Shown here: one piece after another, positions 6,693 through 12,570 of the stretch | How positions within the stretch are numbered: the stretch's first letter is position 1 | How the letters are laid out: each line of letters begins with the position of its first letter | Source of the DNA: [Eubacterium] saphenum | GTDB lineage: Bacteria; Bacillota; Clostridia; Oscillospirales; Ruminococcaceae | Length of the DNA: 12,570 nt | Direction of reading: 5' to 3' | NCBI GenBank assembly: GCA_004554555.1 | Contig: SFLN01000054.1 | Location: 1-12,570 of the forward strand | The notes under the pieces: generated by a model | What the model was told of the DNA's origin: nothing | What the model saw: only the letters and a program-made list of their open reading frames with translations | Databases searched by the model: none | Position numbers and translations under genes: made by a program

Positions 6693-6698
6693 AAGGAG
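6693..6698 (+). promoter_or_regulatory. Ribosome binding site of argG
   Basis: AAGGAG, 9 bases before the argG ATG at 6708. It sets the start to give the normal ArgG N-terminus. Confidence 0.8.
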
Positions 6699-6707
6699 TT
6701 TTTAACT

Positions 6708-7928
6708 ATGGCAAAAGAAATCAAAAAAGTTGTTCTGGCATATTCCGGAGGACTTGATACCTCTATTATTATCCCGTGGCTGAAGGAAACATATCCCGGC
6801 TGCGAGGTTATCTGCGTTGCGGGTAACGTTGGACAGGACGCGGAGATTGAAGGTCTTGAAGAGCGTGCCAAGAAAACCGGCGCTTCCAAGCTGTACATCG
6901 AGGACATTCAGGACGAGTTCGTAAACGACTTCGTGTTCCCCACTCTCAAGGCGGGCGCAAAGTACGAGGGTTATCTGCTCGGTACGTCCTTTGCTCGTCC
7001 TCCCATTGCAAAGAGAATTGTTGAAATCGCCAAAAAAGAAGGTGCTGACGCAATCTGCCACGGCTGCACCGGCAAGGGCAACGACCAGGTTCGTTTCGAG
7101 CTTACAATCAAGGCTCTCGCTCCGAATATGACGATTATCGCTCCTTGGAGAATCTGGAACATCAAGTCCCGCGACCAAGAAATCGACTATGCCGAGGCAC
7201 ACAATGTTCCGATAAAGATTACCCGCGAAACCAACTACTCCAAGGATATGAACCTCTGGCACCTCTCTCACGAGGGACTTGACCTCGAGGACCCTGCAAA
7301 CGAGCCTCAATATAATAAGGAAGGCTTCCTTGAACTCGGTGTTTCTCCCGAGCAGGCTCCCGACAAGCCCACTTACGTTACCATTCACTTCGAAAAGGGT
7401 ATCCCCACCGCTCTCAACGGTGAGAAAATGGACGGCGTTAAGCTCATCAAGACCTTGAACAAGCTCGGCGGTGAAAACGGTATCGGTTTGTTCGACGTTG
7501 TTGAAAACCGTCTTGTCGGTATGAAGTCGCGCGGCGTTTACGAGACTCCCGGCGGTACTATTCTCTACCACGCTCACGAGGTTCTCGAAACCATCTGCCT
7601 TGACAAGGAAACCCAGCACTACAAGTACGGTCTTGCTCAGAAGTACGCTGATTTGGTTTACAACGGTCAGTGGTACACTCCGCTCCGCGAGGCTATGGAC
7701 GCTTTCGTTGACAAGACGCAGGAAACCGTTACCGGCGATGTTAAGCTCAAGCTCTACAAGGGCAACATCATCAACGCCGGCGTAACCTCTCCCTACACCC
7801 TTTACAGCGAGGACTTCGCTTCGTTCGGTGAGGACAACGTTTACGACCAGAAGGACAGCGCAGGCTTTATCAACCTGTTCGGTCTGCCGATTAAGGTTAA
7901 GGCGCTTCTTGACGAGAACAGAAAGTAA
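6708..7928 (+). CDS. argG: Argininosuccinate synthase
   Basis: ArgG condenses citrulline and aspartate with ATP to give argininosuccinate, the penultimate step to arginine. At 406 residues it has the normal length. The N-type ATP-pyrophosphatase loop AYSGGLDTS is at residues 11-19, and the citrulline/aspartate-binding HGCTGKGNDQVRFE block at 118-131; GTSFARPPIAK near 92 is equally typical. It leads the operon directly behind a consensus promoter. Its codon use differs from the genes around it: Phe is mostly TTC, Lys mostly AAG and Asn mostly AAC, while argH and argJ use many TTT and AAA codons. This bias is usual for strongly expressed genes. A hairpin follows the stop codon, so argG is probably made in excess over the downstream genes. 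Confidence 0.98.
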   Translation: MAKEIKKVVLAYSGGLDTSIIIPWLKETYPGCEVICVAGNVGQDAEIEGLEERAKKTGASKLYIEDIQDEFVNDFVFPTLKAGAKYEGYLLGTSFARPPIAKRIVEIAKKEGADAICHGCTGKGNDQVRFELTIKALAPNMTIIAPWRIWNIKSRDQEIDYAEAHNVPIKITRETNYSKDMNLWHLSHEGLDLEDPANEPQYNKEGFLELGVSPEQAPDKPTYVTIHFEKGIPTALNGEKMDGVKLIKTLNKLGGENGIGLFDVVENRLVGMKSRGVYETPGGTILYHAHEVLETICLDKETQHYKYGLAQKYADLVYNGQWYTPLREAMDAFVDKTQETVTGDVKLKLYKGNIINAGVTSPYTLYSEDFASFGEDNVYDQKDSAGFINLFGLPIKVKALLDENRK

Positions 7929-7963
7929 TTATCGATACTTTTGTACGGATTAACCAAAATTAC

Positions 7964-7998
7964 CGCAAGGCGGGATAACTTCCCGCTTTGCGTGTTTT
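7964..7998 (+). terminator. Hairpin between argG and argH, probable partial terminator
   Basis: A 12-bp GC-rich stem pairs 7964-7975 with 7981-7992 with a single G-U pair, closing a 5-base TAACT loop. TGTTTT follows at 7993-7998. The T-run is short and interrupted, and argH has no clear promoter of its own in the 88-base gap. The likely role is therefore partial termination or mRNA 3'-end protection rather than a full stop. Confidence 0.62.
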
Positions 7999-8016
7999 AA
8001 GACAGGAGAAAATGCT

Positions 8017-9402
8017 ATGGCAATGTGGGCAGGAAGATTTTCCAAAGAGGTTGACGAGGGCGTAAACGCGTTCAATTCATCAATTTCATTTGACGCGAGA
8101 ATGTATAAGCAGGATATTGCGGGCAGTATTGCTCACGCGACGATGCTCGGTGAACAGGGCATTATAAGTATGAGCGACAGCCTTGAAATTATCGGCGGTC
8201 TTAAAGAAATTCTCAGCGATATCGACAGCGGAAAGCTCGAATTTGACCCAAATGCGGAAGATATTCACATGTTTATCGAAGCGGAGCTTACAAAGCGTAT
8301 CGGCGACGCAGGAAAGCGTCTTCACACCTCGCGTTCGCGAAACGACCAGGTTGCGCTTGATATCAGGCTTTATCTGCGCGATGAAATCAAGGAAATCCGC
8401 GCGCTGATTGTAAAGCTTGCCGAAACGCTCTGCGATATTGCCGAGAAAAACTCCGACGTCATTATGCCGGGCTACACGCACTTGCAGCGCGCTCAGCCCA
8501 TTACCTTCGGTCACCACATTATGGCTTATGCGCAGATGCTGCTTCGTGATATCGGGCGGCTTGACGATACCTTAAAGAGAATGAACGTAAATCCGCTCGG
8601 AAGCTGCGCGCTTGCGGGAACAACCTACAATATTGACCGCGAACGCACCTCTTTCCTGCTCAATATGGACGAACCTATGGCGAACTCGCTTGACGGCGTT
8701 TCCGACCGCGATTTCTGTCTGGAGCTTGCTTCGGCGCTTTCAATCTGTATGGTTCACCTGTCGCGTTTCTCCGAGGAGATTATTTTGTGGTGTTCGTGGG
8801 AATTTAAGTTCATCGAGCTTGACGACGCGTTTTCAACGGGTTCGAGCATTATGCCGCAGAAGAAAAATCCCGACGTAACCGAGCTTATCCGCGGAAAAAC
8901 CGCGCGCGTTATCGGCGACAATATGACGCTTCTCACAATGATGAAGGGACTTCCTCTCGCCTACAACAAGGATATGCAGGAGGACAAAGAGGCGATTTTT
9001 GACGCGGTTGACAACATCAAGCTCTGCCTTTCAACTTTTATTCCGATGCTGGCAACAATGACGGTTATCAAGGAAAATATGCGAAAAGCCGCCGCAAAGG
9101 GCTTTATCAACGCAACAGACTGCGCGGATTACCTTGTTAAAAAGGGTATGCCTTTCAGAACGGCTTATAAGATTACGGGCGGGCTTGTCGCGCTCTGTAT
9201 TCAAAAAAATACAACTCTCGAAGAACTTCCTCTCGAGGACTACAAACAGCAAAGCGAGCTTTTTGACGAGGAAGTTTATAAAGCGATAAATCTCGACACC
9301 TGCGTTAAAGAGCGCAAATCCTACGGCGGTCCTTCGCCGGAAAGCGTTCTTTTGCAGATTAAAACGGTAAGGAAAAAATTAGAGGAGCTTTGCAATGGTT
9401 AA
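8017..9402 (+). CDS. argH: Argininosuccinate lyase
   Basis: ArgH splits argininosuccinate into arginine and fumarate. This 461-residue protein is a standard member of the fumarase/aspartase superfamily, active as a homotetramer with sites shared between subunits. Conserved blocks are all present: TSRSRNDQ at 104-111, GYTHLQRAQP at 152-161 with the catalytic-region His155, and the signature GSSIMPQKKNPD at 275-286 whose loop carries the catalytic serine. An AGGAG site (8004-8008) lies 8 bases before the ATG. It follows argG after an 88-base gap with a hairpin, and overlaps argC by 8 bases, so argH and argC are probably coupled. Confidence 0.98.
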   Translation: MAMWAGRFSKEVDEGVNAFNSSISFDARMYKQDIAGSIAHATMLGEQGIISMSDSLEIIGGLKEILSDIDSGKLEFDPNAEDIHMFIEAELTKRIGDAGKRLHTSRSRNDQVALDIRLYLRDEIKEIRALIVKLAETLCDIAEKNSDVIMPGYTHLQRAQPITFGHHIMAYAQMLLRDIGRLDDTLKRMNVNPLGSCALAGTTYNIDRERTSFLLNMDEPMANSLDGVSDRDFCLELASALSICMVHLSRFSEEIILWCSWEFKFIELDDAFSTGSSIMPQKKNPDVTELIRGKTARVIGDNMTLLTMMKGLPLAYNKDMQEDKEAIFDAVDNIKLCLSTFIPMLATMTVIKENMRKAAAKGFINATDCADYLVKKGMPFRTAYKITGGLVALCIQKNTTLEELPLEDYKQQSELFDEEVYKAINLDTCVKERKSYGGPSPESVLLQIKTVRKKLEELCNG

Positions 9403-10327
9403 GGTTTATATTGACGGACAGGAAGGCACAACGGGGCTGAAAATTCTCGAGCGTTTCAAGGACAGAAACGATATCGAGCTTCTCAAAATCGACGAGGACA
9501 AGCGCAAGGACAACGACGAGCGCAAAAAGCTGATAAACTCCGCTGACTTCACGTTCCTTTGCCTGCCCGACGCGGCGGCTAAAGAGGCGGTGGCAATGGC
9601 TGGAGATAAGGTGAGAATTATCGACGCTTCGACCGCCCACCGAACCAACCCCGACTGGGCTTACGGTTTCCCCGAGCTTGGAAAGGATTTCCGCAGCAAA
9701 ATTGAGAAAAGCAATCGCACGGCTGTTCCCGGGTGCTACGCGAGCGGGTTTATTTCGATGGTTTATCCGCTGGTGAAGCTCGGAATTATGCCCGAGGATT
9801 ATCCTGTAACCTGTCACGCGGTTTCGGGTTACAGCGGCGCTGGAAAGAAAGCAATCGCCGCTTACGAGAGCGAAAACCGTCCCGCCGACTTCGATACGCC
9901 GCGGCAGTACGCGCTCACTCAACAGCACAAGCACCTCCCCGAAATGCAGAAAATCTGCGGGCTTTCGTACGCTCCGGCGTTTAACCCGCTTGTCTGCGAT
10001 TATTTCAGCGGAATGGTGGTTTCAATTCCGATTTTCACAAGGCTTCTCACAAAAAAATACACTCCCGATGATGTCCGAAAGGCGCTTACGGAGTTTTACG
10101 AGGACGCTTATTTTGTTAAGGTAATGCCCGAGGTTGAACCCGCAGACGGTTTTATCGGCGCAAACAATATAAGCGGCACAAATAATATGCAGATTTTCGT
10201 CAACGGCAACGACGAGCGGCTTATCCTCTGCTCACGTCTGGACAATCACGGAAAGGGCGCTTCGGGCGCCGCAGTTCAGTGCCTCAACATAATGATGGGA
10301 ATTGACGAAAAAACGGGGTTAATCTGA
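9395..10327 (+). CDS. argC: N-acetyl-gamma-glutamyl-phosphate reductase, short (type 2) form
   Basis: ArgC reduces N-acetylglutamyl-5-phosphate with NADPH to the semialdehyde. At 310 residues this is the shorter, less common type-2 form (about 310-320 residues against about 345 for type 1). It has an N-terminal nucleotide-binding GQEGTTGL (residues 8-15), the catalytic Cys114 in VPGCYASG, and the HKHLPEM motif near 178-184 bearing the active-site histidine region. The DASTAHRTNP and GYSGAGKK blocks also fit type 2. An AGAGGAG ribosome site lies within the end of argH, and the start overlaps argH by 8 bases. Its stop TGA shares a base with the ATG of the next small gene. Confidence 0.96.
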   Translation: MVKVYIDGQEGTTGLKILERFKDRNDIELLKIDEDKRKDNDERKKLINSADFTFLCLPDAAAKEAVAMAGDKVRIIDASTAHRTNPDWAYGFPELGKDFRSKIEKSNRTAVPGCYASGFISMVYPLVKLGIMPEDYPVTCHAVSGYSGAGKKAIAAYESENRPADFDTPRQYALTQQHKHLPEMQKICGLSYAPAFNPLVCDYFSGMVVSIPIFTRLLTKKYTPDDVRKALTEFYEDAYFVKVMPEVEPADGFIGANNISGTNNMQIFVNGNDERLILCSRLDNHGKGASGAAVQCLNIMMGIDEKTGLI

Positions 10328-10740
10328 TGTATTACAAGGATTTGGGCGTTTGGGTTCCCGATGAGGAAATTCTCGGGATAAAGTTTCTCAAGCACGAGAA
10401 ATTTTATGTTCATCAATTCAAAGGACTGCCGTATATAATCGCAGCCGAGGTTTCCGGCTCAAAGGAGCTTGTCGGCTTCGGCGCGGACGGTAAGATTTAT
10501 GTTCTTGAACCCGAGAACAATATTGCACGTTATGCGGCAAGCGCTCTTGCGGTGTTTGCGCGGGAACTTAAAAAGTACCGGGATTTGCCCGAGGAAAACG
10601 CTTCGGAGGACGGCGAAGAACCGCTCAATATCACCGAGCGTTTTGTTGAAGAAATAAAAAAGCTCGATGAGGACGCGTTTTCAAGCGAGGACAATTTCTG
10701 GGCTTTAATCATGGAACAAATGAACGATGGTTTATTATAA
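10327..10740 (+). CDS. Small SUKH-like (SMI1/KNR4-type) protein inside the arginine operon
   Basis: This 137-residue protein is not an arginine enzyme. The central pattern LVGFGADGKIYVLEPENN (residues 48-65) followed by ARYAASALAVFARELKKY (67-84) resembles the SUKH fold, especially SUKH-4: a strand pair reporting the protein state, then a helix with a small-residue and Phe core. The acidic linker (87-98) and C-terminal helix with FWALIMEQM also occur in that group. SUKH proteins are often immunity proteins to nuclease or deaminase toxins, but many are uncharacterised housekeeping adaptors. No toxin gene is nearby. The ATG overlaps the argC stop by one base (TGATG) and argJ starts 12 bases later, so it is embedded in the operon. 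Family call by eye is tentative; the gene itself is secure. Confidence 0.72.
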   Translation: MYYKDLGVWVPDEEILGIKFLKHEKFYVHQFKGLPYIIAAEVSGSKELVGFGADGKIYVLEPENNIARYAASALAVFARELKKYRDLPEENASEDGEEPLNITERFVEEIKKLDEDAFSSEDNFWALIMEQMNDGLL

Positions 10741-10752
10741 AGAGGGATAATT

Positions 10753-11988
10753 ATGGTTAAATTTGAAGGATATGAGTTTACAGACGGCGGCGTGTGCGCT
10801 GCAAAGGGATTTAAGGCTTCGGGCGTTATCGCGGGAATTAAGGCGGGAAATACCACAAAGCGTGATTTGGCGCTGATTTCCTGCGATGTTCGCTGCAAGG
10901 CTGCCGCGCTTTTCACAACAAACAAGGTTAAGGGAGCGCCTATTATTGTTTCGCGCGAGCATTTGGAGGACGGTTTTGCGCAGGCGGTTATCGTAAACAG
11001 CGGCAACGCAAACACCTGCAACGCAAACGGTATCGAAATCGCCGAGCAGATGTGCGCTCTGGCAGCGGATGGACTGGGGATTTCTCCCGAGGATATTCTT
11101 GTCGGTTCAACGGGAGTTATCGGTCAAAAGCTCAGCATCGACCCTATAAAGGCGGCATTTCCCGAGCTTTTGAGCGGACTTTCCGAAAAGAACAGCGCGC
11201 TTGCCTGCGAAGCGATTATGACAACCGATACCCGCAAAAAAGAGCTTGCCGTTGAGTTTGAGATTGACGGTAAGAAATGTCACCTCGGCGGTATTTCTAA
11301 GGGAAGCGGTATGATTAACCCGAATATGGCGACAATGCTTGCGTTTATCACGACCGATGTTGCCATCAACCGCGAGCTGCTCGAAAAGGCTCTCAGAAAG
11401 GTAAATTCGCTCACCTATAATATGGTCAGCGTTGACGGCGACACTTCGACAAACGACTCGCTTTTCCTGATGTCATCGGGACTTGCGGAAAACAGCGAAA
11501 TTGTCTGCGAGGACAAGAACTACGAGATTTTTGAGAACGCGCTTTATGCGGTTATGATGAACCTTGCGCGTGAAACCGCACGCGACGGCGAGGGCGCAAC
11601 AAAGCTCATCGAATGCGTTGTAGAGGGCGCGCAGACCGAGGCTATTGCCAAAACCGTGGCGAAGTCGGTTATCTCATCGAGCTTGGTTAAAGCGGCGCTT
11701 TTCGCTTCCGACGCGAACTGGGGCAGAATTTTGTGCGCAATCGGCTACGCGGACGCGGATTTCGATATCGACAAGGTTTCGGTTGATTTGGCGAGCGCTA
11801 AGGGCAAGCTCCCCGTTTGCAGAAACGGCGCGGGAGTTGATTTCTCCGAGGAAACCGCAAAGGAAATTCTCTCCGAGGACGAGATTAAAATTCTCGTTGA
11901 TTTGCACGACGGTAATGAGAACGCGATTGCGTGGGGCTGCGATTTGACGTTTGAATACGTTAAAATAAACGCTGAGTACAGAACTTAA
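10753..11988 (+). CDS. argJ: Bifunctional ornithine acetyltransferase / N-acetylglutamate synthase
   Basis: ArgJ moves the acetyl group from N-acetylornithine to glutamate, releasing ornithine and recycling N-acetylglutamate; bifunctional members also use acetyl-CoA. This 411-residue precursor is normal in length. It self-cleaves into alpha and beta chains, and the site is plain: KGSGMINPNMATMLAF with the cut between Ala193 and the catalytic Thr194. VNSGNANTCNANG at residues 81-93 and GSTGVIG at 118-124 are further family blocks. An AGAGGG ribosome site sits 6 bases before the ATG. Mono- versus bifunctionality cannot be read from sequence alone; the absence of argA or argE in the visible operon fits either. 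argB follows after 24 bases. Confidence 0.97.
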   Translation: MVKFEGYEFTDGGVCAAKGFKASGVIAGIKAGNTTKRDLALISCDVRCKAAALFTTNKVKGAPIIVSREHLEDGFAQAVIVNSGNANTCNANGIEIAEQMCALAADGLGISPEDILVGSTGVIGQKLSIDPIKAAFPELLSGLSEKNSALACEAIMTTDTRKKELAVEFEIDGKKCHLGGISKGSGMINPNMATMLAFITTDVAINRELLEKALRKVNSLTYNMVSVDGDTSTNDSLFLMSSGLAENSEIVCEDKNYEIFENALYAVMMNLARETARDGEGATKLIECVVEGAQTEAIAKTVAKSVISSSLVKAALFASDANWGRILCAIGYADADFDIDKVSVDLASAKGKLPVCRNGAGVDFSEETAKEILSEDEIKILVDLHDGNENAIAWGCDLTFEYVKINAEYRT

Positions 11989-12012
11989 TTTGATTGAAAA
12001 TAAGGGGTTAAT

Positions 12013-12570
12013 ATGGAAATTGATTACGATATTCGGGCAAATATAATGATAGAGGCTCTGCCCTATCTCCAGAAATACAACGGCAAGGTTGTCGTTATCA
12101 AGTACGGCGGAAACGCTATGACAAACGAGCGTCTGAAGCAGGCGGTTATGCGGGACGTTGTTATGCTGTCGATTGTGGGAATTAAGGTTGTTCTCGTTCA
12201 CGGCGGCGGTCCCGAAATCAACACAATGCTCGGCAAAATCGGCAAGGAAAGCAAGTTCGTGAACGGTCTGCGCTATACCGATGAAGAAACTATCGATATC
12301 GTTCAGATGGTTCTCGCGGGCAAGGTCAACAAGGACCTCGTTTCAATGCTCGAAAGTCACGACGGAAAGGCAATCGGTCTTTGCGGTCTTGACGGAAAAA
12401 TGCTGATGGCAGAAAAGCTTATCACGGGTGATGATTTAGGCTTTGTCGGCGAGATTACCGAGGTCAACACAAAGCCGGTTGAAGATTTGATTGACAAGGG
12501 CTATGTGCCGATAATTTCAACAATAGCAGGCGGCTACAAGGGCGAGGTGGACTTCCGCGCGGCGGGGGCC
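12013..12570 (+). CDS. argB: Acetylglutamate kinase (partial, 3' end beyond window)
   Basis: ArgB phosphorylates N-acetylglutamate with ATP, supplying the ArgC substrate. The 186 codons visible cover the N-terminal two-thirds. They include KYGGNAM (residues 30-36) with the phosphate-binding Lys30, HGGGPEIN (63-70), FVNGLRYTD (82-90) and GLCGLDG (122-128). The roughly 25-residue helix before KYGG is typical of hexameric, arginine-inhibited kinases, so this is probably the feedback point; that is inference. An AAGGGG site lies 5 bases before the ATG. From about codon 180 the sequence departs from the family: after GGYKGEV the expected YNINADT-like block is replaced by DFRAAGA in very GC-rich codons. 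See findings. Confidence 0.93.
   Translation, partial: MEIDYDIRANIMIEALPYLQKYNGKVVVIKYGGNAMTNERLKQAVMRDVVMLSIVGIKVVLVHGGGPEINTMLGKIGKESKFVNGLRYTDEETIDIVQMVLAGKVNKDLVSMLESHDGKAIGLCGLDGKMLMAEKLITGDDLGFVGEITEVNTKPVEDLIDKGYVPIISTIAGGYKGEVDFRAAGA

Noticed and set aside
6673..6707. T-box or arginine-sensing leader ahead of argG
   Set aside because: The predicted leader is only about 30 bases, contains no stem structure and cannot hold such an element.
6702..7619. 305-codon open frame on the minus strand across argG
   Set aside because: It lies antisense to most of argG, whose motifs are unmistakable, and has no recognisable domain or ribosome site. It is a by-product of argG's biased codon use.
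11674..12201. 175-codon minus-strand open frame across the argJ-argB junction
   Set aside because: Antisense to two canonical arginine genes, with no promoter or family resemblance.

Overview
This window looks like chromosomal DNA of an anaerobic Firmicute of the class Clostridia, probably near the Ruminococcaceae/Oscillospiraceae. That placement is an inference from strong AGGAGG-type ribosome sites, consensus sigma-A promoters in AT-rich gaps, moderate GC in genes and the protein families present. No rRNA or species marker is visible. Coding density is very high. No tRNA, CRISPR array, insertion sequence or phage structural gene was seen.

Everything left of about 6461 is on the minus strand and everything right of 6708 is on the plus strand. 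The two halves diverge from a 246-base AT-rich control region (6462-6707) that holds two opposed consensus promoters and a cluster of operator-like repeats.

Reading leftward, the first transcription unit encodes an XRE-family DNA-binding protein, an ImmA/IrrE-type zinc protease, two tandem M42 aminopeptidases and a GNAT acetyltransferase. Its genes overlap or nearly touch, and it ends in a hairpin terminator at 2797-2823. A second leftward unit starts from an extended -10 promoter at 2738-2766. It encodes a thymidylate kinase, a DUF2156 protein, a DJ-1/PfpI protein, 5-formyltetrahydrofolate cyclo-ligase and the first 25 codons of an acidic protein cut by the window edge. This unit is mostly housekeeping; the kinase and the folate enzyme both touch one-carbon/thymidylate metabolism.

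Reading rightward is an arginine biosynthesis operon: argG, argH, argC (short type-2 form), a small SUKH-like gene, argJ and the start of argB. ArgJ with ArgB and ArgC forms the cyclic acetylated-ornithine route, and ArgG and ArgH finish arginine from citrulline. No argD, argF or carbamoyl-phosphate synthase gene is visible; they may lie beyond the right edge. A GC-rich hairpin between argG and argH, together with argG's different codon use, suggests argG is made at a higher level than the rest.

Points most worth a second look are the XRE-ImmA pair joined to two peptidases, the SUKH-like gene translationally coupled to argC, the TGAATA/TATTCA half-sites in the divergent control region, and an atypical GC-rich tail at the very end of argB that may be a sequence-end artefact.
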